Assembly: GCF_037203705.1 (NCBI RefSeq)
Contig: NZ_JBBCAT010000003.1
Span: 62,001 to 126,000 of the forward strand
Length of the DNA: 64,000 nt
Source: Prosthecomicrobium sp. N25
GTDB lineage: Bacteria > Pseudomonadota > Alphaproteobacteria > Rhizobiales > Ancalomicrobiaceae
Direction: 5' to 3'
Shown: piece after piece, positions 35,830-44,637 of the stretch
How positions within the stretch are numbered: position 1 is the first letter of the stretch
Layout: every line of letters begins with the position of its first letter
Program-made: the position numbers and the translations under genes
The notes under the pieces: model-generated
What the model was told of the DNA's origin: nothing
Seen by the model: the letters and a program-made list of their open reading frames with translations, nothing else
Database searches by the model: none

Positions 35830-36720
35830 ATGCCCAGCTTCTCCCGCTCCGAACTCCTCGCCCGCTACCGCGCCATGATCGCCCGCGGCGAGCCGATCGT
35901 CGGCGGCGGCGCCGGCACCGGGCTCTCCGCCAAGTGCGAGGAGGCCGGCGGCATCGATCTGATCGTCATCTACAATTCCGGCCGCTACCGGATGGCCGGG
36001 CGCGGCTCGCTCTCCGGCCTTATGCCCTACGGCGACGCCAACGCCATCGTGATGGACATGGCGCGCGAGGTGCTGCCGGTCGTGAGGAAGACGCCTGTCG
36101 TCGCCGGGGTCTGCGGCACCGACCCGTTCCGGTCGATGGACGTCTTCCTCGACGAGGTGAAGCGGATCGGGTTCTCGGGCGTCCAGAACTTCCCCACCGT
36201 GGGCCTGATCGACGGGATCTTCCGCAGGAACCTGGAAGAGACCGGCATGGGCTATGGGCTCGAGGTCGACATGATCGGCCTCGCCGGCAGCAAGGACCTG
36301 CTCACCACCCCCTACGTCTTCGGCGAGGCCGATGCCGCCGCGATGGCGCAGGCCGGCGCCGACATCGTGGTCTGCCACCTCGGCCTGACCACCGGCGGCT
36401 CGATCGGCGCGGAGACCGCCCTGAAGCTCGCCGACTGCCCGGCCCTCGTCGACCGCTGGGCCGAGGCGGCGCTGGCGGTGAAGCCCGACGCCATCGTGCT
36501 CGTCCACGGCGGGCCGGTCGCCGAGCCGGCCGATGCCGCCTTCATCATGCAGAACACCCGGCATTGCCATGGCTTCTACGGCGCCTCCTCGATGGAACGG
36601 CTGCCGGTGGAGACGGCGATCCGGGATCAGACGCGGGCCTTCAAGGCCATCGGGCGCCACGGCGCCGGAGGGAACGAACCGACGGCGGGGCCTGACCGCC
36701 GATCGCGAGCCGACGGGTGA
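35830..36720 (+). CDS. Phosphoenolpyruvate-hydrolase-family TIM-barrel protein
   Basis: Cytoplasmic TIM-barrel protein of 296 residues of the PF09370 group. Signatures are [53 protein letters not shown] and [15 protein letters not shown]. Members are related to PEP mutase/hydrolase enzymes but their reaction is poorly known. They commonly accompany the Tm-1/UPF0261 domain, which here ends the preceding gene only 3 bases upstream. A C-C or P-C bond reaction on the imported compound or a regulatory role are both possible. Confidence 0.83.
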   Translation: MPSFSRSELLARYRAMIARGEPIVGGGAGTGLSAKCEEAGGIDLIVIYNSGRYRMAGRGSLSGLMPYGDANAIVMDMAREVLPVVRKTPVVAGVCGTDPFRSMDVFLDEVKRIGFSGVQNFPTVGLIDGIFRRNLEETGMGYGLEVDMIGLAGSKDLLTTPYVFGEADAAAMAQAGADIVVCHLGLTTGGSIGAETALKLADCPALVDRWAEAALAVKPDAIVLVHGGPVAEPADAAFIMQNTRHCHGFYGASSMERLPVETAIRDQTRAFKAIGRHGAGGNEPTAGPDRRSRADG

Positions 36721-36750
36721 CGAGGGGTCCGGGATGGGGAGGAAACTGAC

Positions 36751-39630
36751 ATGACGGGGCAGCTGATCGGAACGCTCCTTCTCTGGCTCATCGTGGCGGT
36801 GATCGTGATCGCGATCGTCGTCTACCTGGTCAACTGGCTGTACCGGCGGTCCTCCAAGGAGGTGTCCTTCGTCCGGACCGGCCTGTTCGGCGAGAAGGTG
36901 GTGATCAACGGCGGCGCCTTCGTGCTGCCGATCATCCACGACGTCACGCTGGTCAGCATGAACGTGCTGCGCATGGCCGTGACCCGCGCCAACGGCGACG
37001 CGCTCTCGACCCGCGACCGGATGCGCGTCGACATCGACGCCGAGTTCTACGTCCGGGTCCGGCCCGATCCCGCCTCGGTCTCGGTTGCGGCGGCCACGCT
37101 CGGCCGGCGAACCCTGCAGCCCGACCAGTTGAACGCGCTGCTCTCCGGCAAGTTCATCTCGGCCCTGCGCTCCGTCGCGTCCGAGATGACCATGGAGGAG
37201 ATGCACGAGCAGCGCGGGCTCTACGTGCAGCGCGTCAAGGACGCCGCTGTCGACATGCTCGAACAGAACGGGCTGGTCCTGGAATCCGTCGCGATCACCG
37301 ACCTCGACCAGACCGACCTGCAATTCTTCAATCCCTCCAACCGCTTCGACGCCGAGGGTCTCACCCGCGTGATCGAGGAGATCGAGCAGAAGCGGAAGAT
37401 CCGGAACGACATCGAGCAGGACTCGATGATCAAGATCCGGACCCGCAACCTCGAGGCGGAGCGCCAGGCCCTCGATATCGAGCGGGACAGCGAGACCGCC
37501 CGGCTGGAGCAGCAGCGCGAGATCGAAATCCGCCGCGCCATGCAGCGCGCCGAGGTCGCCCGCGAGCGGGCGCAGCGCGACACCGAAGCCGAGCAGGCCC
37601 TGATCCAGTCGCGCGAGGAGATCGAGAAGGCCAAGATCGCCAACGACCGGGCGATCAGCGAGGCCCGGATCGCGTCGGAACGCGACGTGCGCCAGCGCGA
37701 GATCGAGCGCACGAAGGCCGTCGAGGTGGCCGACATCGTCGCCCGCGAGGAGGTCGAGAAGGCCAGGATCCGGAACGAGAACACCGTGCAGGCCACCCGC
37801 ATCGCCTCCGAGATGGAGACCCGGCAGAGGGAGATCGAGCGGACGCGGGACCTGGAGGCGGCGGAGATCGCGGCGCGCGAGGCGACCGAGAAGGCGCGCA
37901 TCGCCCAGGAGGCCCTGGTCAACGCCGAGCGCATCGCCCGCGAGCAGGAGGTCCGCAGCCTCGAGATCACCCGCAACCGGACGCTCGACGAATCCGAGAT
38001 CGCGGCCCGGGAGGCGGTCGAGAAGGCCCGGATCGCGCAGGAGAACACGATCACGGCGGAGCGGATCGCCTTCGAGGAGGGCCGCCGCAGGCTGGAGATC
38101 GACCGCAACGCCGCGGTGGAGAAGGCCGAGATCGCCGCCCGCGAGGCCATCGAGGCGGCGCGCATCGCCCAGGAGAAGGCCGTCGCGGCCGAGCGCATCG
38201 CCTCGGACCTCGAGACACGCCGGCTGGAGATCCGGCGCACCGAGGAGCTGGAGGCCGCCGAGATCGCCGCCCGCGAGACCGTCGAGAAGGCCCGCATCGC
38301 CCAGGAGAATGCGATCACGGCGGAGCGGATCGCCTTCGACGAGGGGCGCCGCAAACTGGAGATCGACCGCGACGCCGCGGTGGAGCAGGCCGAGATCGCC
38401 GCCCGCGAGGCCACCGAGGCGGCCCGGATCGCCCAGGAGAAGGCGGTCGCGGCCGAGCGCATCGCCTCGGAGCTCGCCACGCGCCGGCTGGAAATCAAGC
38501 GCGCGGAGGAACTGGAGGCCGCCGAGATCGAGCGGCGCGACGCGGTGGAGCGCCAGCGCATCGCCGCCGAACTGAAGATCGAGGAGGAGCGGATCGCCTC
38601 CTCGCGTGCCCGGGAGGTCCTGCAGATCGAGCAGAAGCGCACGGTCGAGCTCGCCGAGGAGGATCGCGCCATCGTGGTCGCGGCCAAGAAGGCGGAGCGG
38701 ACCGGCGCCGACAAGGTGTTGCGGCAGGCCGAGATCACCGCCAGGCAGGAGATCGAGCGCACGGACGTCGCCCGCGAGCAGGCGCTCGAGGCCGCCCGGC
38801 TGGAGCGCCGGCGCGCAATCGAGCAGATCGAGGTGGCGCGGGTGCAGGCGCTCCAGGAGGCGCAGATCGCCGCCAACGAGGAGGTCGAGCGGGCGCGCAT
38901 CGCCTCCGATCGCGGCCTCGACGAGGCGCGCGTCGGCCGGCAGCGGGACCTGCGCAAGCTCGAGATCGCCCGCGAGCGCGACGTCGAGAGCGCCGCCATG
39001 GACAAGGCGATCGCGCTCTACACCAAGTCGTTGGAGGAGAGCGCGGCGGCCGTTCAGGCCGAGATCGCCAAGGCCAAGGCGGTGGAGGCCGCCGAGCTGG
39101 TCAAGACCACGCAGGACCAGGAGACGGCACGGCGGCGCAAGACCGTCGATGTCATCATGGCGGAGACGGCCGCGGAGGAGACCCGCATCGCGGCGGAAGC
39201 CGACAAGGTGCGTCGCGCGGTCGAGGCCGAGGCGCAGCGACTCCTCTACGAGGCCGAGAACGTGCTTTCGGACGGGGCCCGCTACGGCCTGTTCCGGCGC
39301 CGGCTGCTCGACCGGATCGAGGGCATCGTGCGCGAGAGCGTGCGGCCGATGGAGAAGATCGACGGCATCAAGATCCTGCACGTGGACGGGCTTTCGGGCG
39401 GCGGGGGCGGCGGCCCGGCCTCGCGCACGCCGACCGACGAGGTCATCGAGAGCGCGCTGCGCTACCGCGTCCAGGCGCCGCTGATCGACGAGGTGCTGAA
39501 GGAGATCGGCATCGAGGGCGGCAGCCTCGCCAAGATGGGCGGTCTCATCCGCGAGGCCTCGGACATGCAGCGCGTCGCCAAGGATGCCCAGCCGCCGAAG
39601 CCCAAGGACGGGCCGGCCGAAAAGAAGTGA
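36751..39630 (+). CDS. Giant flotillin-like SPFH protein with hendecad coiled-coil repeats
   Basis: Membrane scaffold protein of 959 residues, about twice the usual bacterial flotillin. One N-terminal helix (8-31) is followed by an SPFH/Band-7 domain (about 35-205, with VRTGLFGEKVVINGGAFVLP). A very long charged coiled coil spans ~210-835, then a short globular tail (about 840-935) with a Gly6 run. Between residues 284 and 635 the coil consists of eight units of exactly 44 residues, each four 11-residue hendecads of the type [E/R]IA.... GGGGAGGA precedes the ATG. It probably organises the neighbouring transporter and enzymes at the membrane; that role is inferred. Confidence 0.88.
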   Translation: MTGQLIGTLLLWLIVAVIVIAIVVYLVNWLYRRSSKEVSFVRTGLFGEKVVINGGAFVLPIIHDVTLVSMNVLRMAVTRANGDALSTRDRMRVDIDAEFYVRVRPDPASVSVAAATLGRRTLQPDQLNALLSGKFISALRSVASEMTMEEMHEQRGLYVQRVKDAAVDMLEQNGLVLESVAITDLDQTDLQFFNPSNRFDAEGLTRVIEEIEQKRKIRNDIEQDSMIKIRTRNLEAERQALDIERDSETARLEQQREIEIRRAMQRAEVARERAQRDTEAEQALIQSREEIEKAKIANDRAISEARIASERDVRQREIERTKAVEVADIVAREEVEKARIRNENTVQATRIASEMETRQREIERTRDLEAAEIAAREATEKARIAQEALVNAERIAREQEVRSLEITRNRTLDESEIAAREAVEKARIAQENTITAERIAFEEGRRRLEIDRNAAVEKAEIAAREAIEAARIAQEKAVAAERIASDLETRRLEIRRTEELEAAEIAARETVEKARIAQENAITAERIAFDEGRRKLEIDRDAAVEQAEIAAREATEAARIAQEKAVAAERIASELATRRLEIKRAEELEAAEIERRDAVERQRIAAELKIEEERIASSRAREVLQIEQKRTVELAEEDRAIVVAAKKAERTGADKVLRQAEITARQEIERTDVAREQALEAARLERRRAIEQIEVARVQALQEAQIAANEEVERARIASDRGLDEARVGRQRDLRKLEIARERDVESAAMDKAIALYTKSLEESAAAVQAEIAKAKAVEAAELVKTTQDQETARRRKTVDVIMAETAAEETRIAAEADKVRRAVEAEAQRLLYEAENVLSDGARYGLFRRRLLDRIEGIVRESVRPMEKIDGIKILHVDGLSGGGGGGPASRTPTDEVIESALRYRVQAPLIDEVLKEIGIEGGSLAKMGGLIREASDMQRVAKDAQPPKPKDGPAEKK
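37600..38655 (+). repeat. 132-base tandem repeats (264-base higher-order) in flotillin-like gene
   Basis: Eight 132-base units starting at 37600, 37732, 37864, 37996, 38128, 38260, 38392 and 38524 encode 44-residue blocks. The 264-base pairs 37996-38259 and 38260-38523 are nearly identical, showing recent duplication of two-unit blocks; outer units have diverged. Confidence 0.85.
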
Positions 39631-39642
39631 CGAGGTTATCCC

Positions 39643-40080
39643 ATGGCCCGCGTCTATGTCTCGAGTGTCATCAATGCGCCGGCCGCCCGCGTCTGGGCCC
39701 GCGTGCGCGACTTCAACGGCCTGCCGAACTGGCATCCGGCGATCGCGGAGAGCCGGATCGAGAACGGCGAGCCGTCCGACAAGGTCGGCTGCATCCGCGC
39801 CTTCTCGCTCCGCAACGGCGACCGGCTGCGCGAGCAGCTCCTAGGCCTGTCGGACTACGACCTGTTCTGCACCTACTCGATCCTGGACTCGCCGATGCCG
39901 CTGACCAACTACGTCGCGACGCTGCGACTGACGCCCATCACCGACCAGGACCGGACCTTCATCGAATGGTCCGCCGATTTCGACTGCGCGCCCGACAAGG
40001 AGGCCGACCTCGTGGCCGGCATCGGCGGGGGCGTTTTTCAGGGCGGATTCGACGCGCTGAAGCGCGCCTTCGGAGGCTGA
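39643..40080 (+). CDS. SRPBCC-family (polyketide-cyclase/CoxG-like) protein, first copy
   Basis: START-like helix-grip protein of 145 residues with the N-terminal VYVSSVINAPAARVWARVRD and the central GCIRAFSLRNGDRLREQLL typical of the Polyketide_cyc2 branch. It binds a hydrophobic ligand or acts as a membrane adaptor. CoxG of CO-dehydrogenase clusters belongs to the same fold and helps recruit the CoxD ATPase, so an accessory role for the downstream Mo enzyme is plausible. Its paralogue begins 1 base after its stop. Confidence 0.8.
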   Translation: MARVYVSSVINAPAARVWARVRDFNGLPNWHPAIAESRIENGEPSDKVGCIRAFSLRNGDRLREQLLGLSDYDLFCTYSILDSPMPLTNYVATLRLTPITDQDRTFIEWSADFDCAPDKEADLVAGIGGGVFQGGFDALKRAFGG

Positions 40081-40081
40081 C

Positions 40082-40534
40082 GTGCCCAAGGTCGTCCGCA
40101 GCACGATCGTCGACGTTCCGGTAGACCGGCTCTGGGCCGTGCTGCGCGACTTCAACGCGCACGACCAGTACCACCCGGTGGTCGCCGTCAGCGCGATCGA
40201 GCGCGGCTATCCGCCCGACAAGGTCGGCTGCGTGCGCCGCTTCACGCTGCGCGACGGCAGCGAGCTGCGCGAGCAGCTGCTCGCGCTGACCGATCTCGAG
40301 ATGGCCTACAGCTACTGCCTGCTGGATACGCCGATCCCGCTCTTCAACTACGTGGCGCATGTCCGGCTGCTGCCGGTCACGGACGGCAATCGAAGCTTCT
40401 GGCACTGGGAAAGCCGCTTCACGACCCCACCGGGCCGGGAGGAGGAACTCGCCCGCCTGGTGGGCGACGAGGTCTATTCCGCCGGCATGGAGGCCGTGCG
40501 GCTCCTGCCCGAACTGCAGACGGGAGCGCCCTGA
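40082..40534 (+). CDS. SRPBCC-family protein, second copy
   Basis: Helix-grip protein of 150 residues, paralogous to the preceding one: VVRSTIVDVPVDRLWAVLRD, GCVRRFTLRDGSELREQLLA and FNYVAHVRLLPVTDGNRSF align with its blocks. It starts at GTG 40082, one base after the previous stop, which leaves little alternative. Tandem SRPBCC genes directly before molybdenum-hydroxylase genes suggest a ligand-handling or maturation heterodimer; no catalytic residues can be named. Confidence 0.8.
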   Translation: MPKVVRSTIVDVPVDRLWAVLRDFNAHDQYHPVVAVSAIERGYPPDKVGCVRRFTLRDGSELREQLLALTDLEMAYSYCLLDTPIPLFNYVAHVRLLPVTDGNRSFWHWESRFTTPPGREEELARLVGDEVYSAGMEAVRLLPELQTGAP

Positions 40535-40535
40535 C

Positions 40536-41357
40536 ATGCCGCTCGACTTGCGCAACGCCGCCACCCTGGCCGAAGCAGCCGGGATCCTCGCCGCCGACCG
40601 GGGGGCGCGGCTCCTCTCCGGCGGCACGCTCGTGATGCGCGACGTCAACGAGGGACGGCTGACGGAGGGCACGCTCGTCCGGATCGTCGACCCGGCCTAC
40701 CGCCAGATTCAGGCGTCCGGCAGCCGGGTCGAGCTCGGCGCGGGCGTGACCCTGTCGGCGATCCTCGGCGAGCGCGACCTCGCCTGCCTGCACGCCCCCG
40801 CCCGCTCGATCGGCGGGCCGGCCATCCGCAACATGGCGACGGTCGGCGGCAACCTCTTCGCCGAACCGCCCTACGGGGACCTCGCCGTCGCGCTCCTCGC
40901 GCTCGACGCACAGGTCCTGGTTCTGGCCGGCTACGGCAGCGCGCGCGCCGTGCCGATCGAGGAGTTCCTGGCCGGCCGGGGACGGGGCGACCAGCGGCTG
41001 GTCGTCGCCGTCCAGTTCACCCGGCCCCAGAACCCGGGCGACCTGCGCTACCGGAAGGTCAGCCGGGTGAAGCCCAAGGGCGCCTCGGTCCTCTCGATCG
41101 CCGCCCACCTGCCGGGCGCGCCGAGCCGGATCGGCCAGGCGCGGGTCGCCTACGGCGCCATGGGGCCGACGCCGCTCCGGGCCCGGGGCGTGGAGCGGGC
41201 GCTCGAGGGGCGGGCCCTCGACGCCGGCACGATCGCGGCCGCGCGGGCCGCGGCGCTGGAGGGCGTCAAGCCCGCCACCGACGCCATCGCGAGCGAATGG
41301 TACCGCCGCGAGGTGCTGCCCGTGCACCTCGTCCGCCTCTTGTCGGAACCGGCCTGA
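40536..41357 (+). CDS. Molybdenum hydroxylase FAD-binding medium subunit (CoxM/CutM type)
   Basis: FAD subunit of 273 residues. The first FAD loop is RLLSGGTLVMRDVN (PF00941 pattern) and the second is ATVGGNLFAEPPYGDLAVALLALDA. The C-terminal CO_deh_flav_C-like part contains ARVAYGAMGPTPLRARGVE. It passes electrons from the 2Fe-2S subunit to an acceptor. A GGGAG site precedes ATG 40536. Followed after 11 bases by the iron-sulfur subunit: the usual M-S-L order of CO-dehydrogenase-type hydroxylases. Confidence 0.9.
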   Translation: MPLDLRNAATLAEAAGILAADRGARLLSGGTLVMRDVNEGRLTEGTLVRIVDPAYRQIQASGSRVELGAGVTLSAILGERDLACLHAPARSIGGPAIRNMATVGGNLFAEPPYGDLAVALLALDAQVLVLAGYGSARAVPIEEFLAGRGRGDQRLVVAVQFTRPQNPGDLRYRKVSRVKPKGASVLSIAAHLPGAPSRIGQARVAYGAMGPTPLRARGVERALEGRALDAGTIAAARAAALEGVKPATDAIASEWYRREVLPVHLVRLLSEPA

Positions 41358-41368
41358 AGGAGGCGATC

Positions 41369-41854
41369 ATGCGCAAGATCCCGGTCCAGTTCCGACTGAA
41401 CGGCTCCGACCGCGCGGCCTTCGCGGACCCGGCCGACAACCTGCTGACCGTACTCCGGCGCGGCCTCAACGACTTCGGCCCGAAATACGGCTGCGGCCAG
41501 GGCACCTGCGGAACCTGTTCGGTCCTGATCGACGGCGAACTGCGCCTCGCCTGCCTGACCCTCGCGGCCGCCTGCGACGGCGCCAGCGTGGAGACGGTCT
41601 CCGGGATGGCGAACGGGCCGGACCTGCACCCCGTCCAGGTCGCCTTCATGGAGCATTTCGCGGCGCAGTGCGGCTTCTGCACCCCCGGGATGCTCACCGC
41701 CGCCAAGGCTTTGCTGACGCGCAACCCGAACCCGACCCGCGAGGAGGTGGTCGAGGCGATCGCCGGCAACATCTGCCGCTGCACCGGCTACGCCCCGATC
41801 GTCGAAGCCATTCTGGCCGCCGCCCGCGCGGCGCCGGCCCAGCGCCGCAGCTGA
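41369..41854 (+). CDS. Molybdenum hydroxylase 2Fe-2S small subunit (CoxS type)
   Basis: Iron-sulfur subunit of 161 residues. The plant-ferredoxin-type cluster ligands are Cys42, Cys47, Cys50 and Cys62 (GCGQGTCGTC...AC). The second cluster ligands are Cys101, Cys104, Cys136 and Cys138 (QCGFCTPGM and NICRCTGY). All eight cysteines are present, so both clusters should form. AAGGAGG lies before the ATG. It sits between the FAD and Mo subunits. Confidence 0.94.
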   Translation: MRKIPVQFRLNGSDRAAFADPADNLLTVLRRGLNDFGPKYGCGQGTCGTCSVLIDGELRLACLTLAAACDGASVETVSGMANGPDLHPVQVAFMEHFAAQCGFCTPGMLTAAKALLTRNPNPTREEVVEAIAGNICRCTGYAPIVEAILAAARAAPAQRRS

Positions 41855-41865
41855 GGGAGGCTCCC

Positions 41866-43599
41866 ATGCTGGAATTCCGCAAGGACCTCTTCAAGGACGA
41901 GCGCGACGACGACCTCAACGTCGTCGGCAAGGGCGTGCAGCGGCAGGACATGCTCGGCCATGTCACGGGCCGGTCGCCCTTTTTCGACGACCACGCCTTC
42001 GAGGGCCTTTTGCATCTCAAGGTCGTCCGCAGCCCGCACCATCACGCGAGGCTCCGCCGCGTCGACATCTCGGCCGCCGAGCGCGCGCCCGGGGTCAAGC
42101 GGGTGCTGCGCGGGTCGGACGTCCCGGTCAACAAGAACACGCTCTTGTCTTTGATCAACTTCGGCAAGGACGACGAGCCGACGCTGGCCGTGGACAAGGT
42201 CCGCTACAAGGGCGAGCCGGTCGTGGCGATCATCGCCGACACCGAGGCGGCGGCGCTCGCCGCGCGTGCCCTCGTCCGGATCGAATACGAGCCGCTGCCG
42301 GCGGTGTTCGACGTCGAGGCGGCGCTGGAGCCGGGCGCGCCGGTCGTGAACGAGACCTACCCGGGCAACTACTTCGAATATCACGACAAGTACGACCACC
42401 AGAAGCTCCGCTTCGGCGACGTCGAGCGCGGCTTCGCCATGGCCGACCTGATCGTCGAAGACCGCTACCAGATGTCGCCGATCGAGCACGCGCCGACGGA
42501 GACGAACGGCTCGATCGCGGCGCCGGAGCAGAACGATCGCTATGTCGTGCATTCCTGCGCGCAGGGGCTGTTCTTCTCGCTCGGCACGGCGGCGAAGATC
42601 CTCAACCTGGATTCCAACCGGCTGCACTACATCGGCGGCACGGTCGGCGGCGGCTTCGGCGGCAAGGTGGACTCGCTGACCGAGCCCCTGTCGATCCTCG
42701 GCGCGATGATGACCGGCCGGCCCGTGCGCTACGTCCTCGACCGCGAGGAGGAGATGCTCTACGGCAGCCCACGCGGCGCCGAGCGGATCTATATCAAGGA
42801 CGGCATCATGCGGGACGGCCGCATCGTCGCCCGCCACGTCCGCAGCTATTTCGACGCCGGCGCCTATACCCGGCTCTCCAGCTACGCGGCCATCAAGTGC
42901 ACGGCGCACCTGCCGGGCCCCTACACGATCCCGAACGTCGCCGCCGAGATCACCGTCGCCTACACGAACCGCTGTCCGTCCACCGCCATGCGCGGTTTCG
43001 GCATCACGGCCGTCGACTTCGCGCTGGAGGTCCACATGGACAAGGGTGCGGAGGCCGCCGGAATGGATCCGATGGAGTTCCGGATCCTCAATGCCTATCG
43101 GGACGGCGACATGAAGCCCCACCGGCGCGTCGCCAAGAACACCGCGCTGATCGAATGCGTCCAGGTGGCGGCCGAGAAGGCCCGGTGGCCGCTGTCGGAC
43201 GCCGCCCGCCGGCAGTCGTCGCTCGTCGGCGGCGGCGGGGCGCGCGCCGAGATCCCGGCGACGCCGATCGACGAGAACGGCCGGATCGGCCGCCCGGAGA
43301 GCCGCAAGGGACGGCCGACCCAGACCCTGCCGGCCGGCACGACCCGCATCCCGCTGACGAAGCAGCCGATCATGGAGGGTTCGGCCGAGGGCCGCGCGAG
43401 GCCGCCCGCCGTGCCGCAATACGAGCCCTACCGCCCGGCCGCGTCGCCGCCGCCGTCTCCGCCCCCCTATCAGCCCCCGCCCCGCCCCGCGGCCTCCGCC
43501 CCGCTGGTGCCCGAGCCTCCGCCTCCGCCGCCCGCCGCGCCGACGACGCCGCACGGGGCGCACCGGTTCTCCTCGGTCTTCGGCACGAGGAGGCGCTGA
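41866..43599 (+). CDS. Molybdenum hydroxylase large subunit, N-terminal half, with Pro-rich tail
   Basis: Protein of 577 residues covering the first part of a CoxL/xanthine-dehydrogenase-type Mo subunit (normally about 780-800 residues in one chain). The Mo-cofactor loops GGGFGGK (261-267) and AMRGFG (374-379) are present. Similarity ends near residue 445 (AEKARWPL). The last ~130 residues are low-complexity with a Pro-rich run (about 512-562) and end SVFGTRRR. The form-I CO-dehydrogenase loop VAYRCSFR is absent, so CO is unlikely as substrate. The other half is the next gene, one base downstream. GAGGGAGG precedes the ATG. Confidence 0.88.
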   Translation: MLEFRKDLFKDERDDDLNVVGKGVQRQDMLGHVTGRSPFFDDHAFEGLLHLKVVRSPHHHARLRRVDISAAERAPGVKRVLRGSDVPVNKNTLLSLINFGKDDEPTLAVDKVRYKGEPVVAIIADTEAAALAARALVRIEYEPLPAVFDVEAALEPGAPVVNETYPGNYFEYHDKYDHQKLRFGDVERGFAMADLIVEDRYQMSPIEHAPTETNGSIAAPEQNDRYVVHSCAQGLFFSLGTAAKILNLDSNRLHYIGGTVGGGFGGKVDSLTEPLSILGAMMTGRPVRYVLDREEEMLYGSPRGAERIYIKDGIMRDGRIVARHVRSYFDAGAYTRLSSYAAIKCTAHLPGPYTIPNVAAEITVAYTNRCPSTAMRGFGITAVDFALEVHMDKGAEAAGMDPMEFRILNAYRDGDMKPHRRVAKNTALIECVQVAAEKARWPLSDAARRQSSLVGGGGARAEIPATPIDENGRIGRPESRKGRPTQTLPAGTTRIPLTKQPIMEGSAEGRARPPAVPQYEPYRPAASPPPSPPPYQPPPRPAASAPLVPEPPPPPPAAPTTPHGAHRFSSVFGTRRR

Positions 43600-43600
43600 C

Positions 43601-44635
43601 ATGGCTCGCTACCGGGGACGCGGCATGTCGTCCGTCAACTATCCGATCGGCATGAATCTCGGAGGCGATCCGAGCCAGGCGCTGATCCACTCCAACCCGG
43701 ACGGCAAGTTCACCGTCTCGCTCTCGGCCATCGACCTCGGCCAGGGCATGAAGCAGGTCACGCGGCAGGTCGCGGCGGAGACGCTCGGCGTACCGATCGA
43801 GGACGTCTATGTCGACACCGCCGACAGCGACACCGGCCCGCACGACATGGGCAGCTTCGCGTCGCGCGGCACGCACCGGATGGGCAACGCCGTGATCGCG
43901 GCGGCGCGGGAGGCGCGCGGGGTCCTGCTCGAGGCCGCCGCCGAGGAGCTCGAGGTCAACGCCGCCGACCTCGTCACGGACGGTCGCGGCAACATCCACG
44001 TGAAGGGGGCGCCGTCGCGCTCGATCACCGTCCGGGCGACCGCGCAGGCGGCCCAGTTCAAGCAGGGCAAGACCATCGCGGGCCGGGGCATCTTCCTGAT
44101 CCCGCTCTCGTCGGTCGACCCGGACACCGGCGAGATGAACCCGAACACCGCCTTCGCGCATGCCTGCCTGGTGGCGGACGTGGAGGTCGACGACGAGACC
44201 GGCGAGGTGACGGTCCTCGGCATGACATCGGCCTACGAGCTCGGGCGGGTCATCAATCCACGGATGGTCGAGCAGCAGCTCGTCGGCGGGGCCTGGATGG
44301 GCGTCAGCCACGCCCTCTACGAGACGCCGGAGCCCTACTATCCGGACCCGGACCACGGTCCGCGCGACTTCGTCGAATATCTCATGCCGGGGCCGGGCGA
44401 CACGGCGCCCTACAGCGTGACGATCCTGGAGCGCCCCGCGCCCGACGGTCCCTTCGGGGGCAAGGGGCCGGGCGAGATGTGCGCCAACCCGGTGCTGCCG
44501 GCGATCGCCAACGCGGTCTACAACGCCGTCGGGGTCCGGGTGAACGACCTGCCGATCACGCCCGAGAAGATCCTGCGCGGCATCCGGGCGAACGGCGGGG
44601 TGAAGCCGCAGCCGCGCCGGGGCGGAGGCCAGTAG
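43601..44635 (+). CDS. Molybdenum hydroxylase large subunit, C-terminal half
   Basis: Protein of 344 residues starting exactly where the Mo subunit resumes (MARYRGRGMSSVNYPIGM). It carries the Mo-cofactor motif DLGQGM (45-50) and the catalytic glutamate Glu292 in GGKGPGEMCANP. Thus the base that activates water is on a different chain from the GGGFGGK loop. Its own ribosome-binding site GAGGAGG lies inside the end of the preceding gene, and the ATG is one base after that stop, which argues for a genuine two-gene subunit rather than a sequencing frameshift. The halves must assemble to be active. Confidence 0.88.
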   Translation: MARYRGRGMSSVNYPIGMNLGGDPSQALIHSNPDGKFTVSLSAIDLGQGMKQVTRQVAAETLGVPIEDVYVDTADSDTGPHDMGSFASRGTHRMGNAVIAAAREARGVLLEAAAEELEVNAADLVTDGRGNIHVKGAPSRSITVRATAQAAQFKQGKTIAGRGIFLIPLSSVDPDTGEMNPNTAFAHACLVADVEVDDETGEVTVLGMTSAYELGRVINPRMVEQQLVGGAWMGVSHALYETPEPYYPDPDHGPRDFVEYLMPGPGDTAPYSVTILERPAPDGPFGGKGPGEMCANPVLPAIANAVYNAVGVRVNDLPITPEKILRGIRANGGVKPQPRRGGGQ

Positions 44636-44637
44636 CC

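Noticed and set aside
37600-38655. CRISPR-like or transposon repeat signal from the periodic DNA
   Set aside because: The 132-base periodicity is in frame, has no unique spacers and encodes a continuous coiled coil.
36751-39630. Long opposite-strand open frames across the flotillin-like gene and neighbours (including one of about 1900 codons)
   Set aside because: They are by-products of the repetitive high-GC codons; their translations are Leu/Gly/Asp-rich low complexity without family features, while the plus-strand proteins have clear domains and ribosome-binding sites.
41866-43600. Sequencing frameshift as explanation of the split Mo subunit
   Set aside because: The first gene continues for ~130 codons of its own tail and the second has a proper ribosome-binding site and start; a single indel would not remove the Pro-rich tail.
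41866-44635. Form I CO dehydrogenase (coxMSL plus coxDE)
   Set aside because: The gene order and CoxD/E-like genes fit, but the active-site loop VAYRCSFR is absent (TNRCPSTAMRGFG instead) and the large subunit is split, so CO oxidation should not be assigned.
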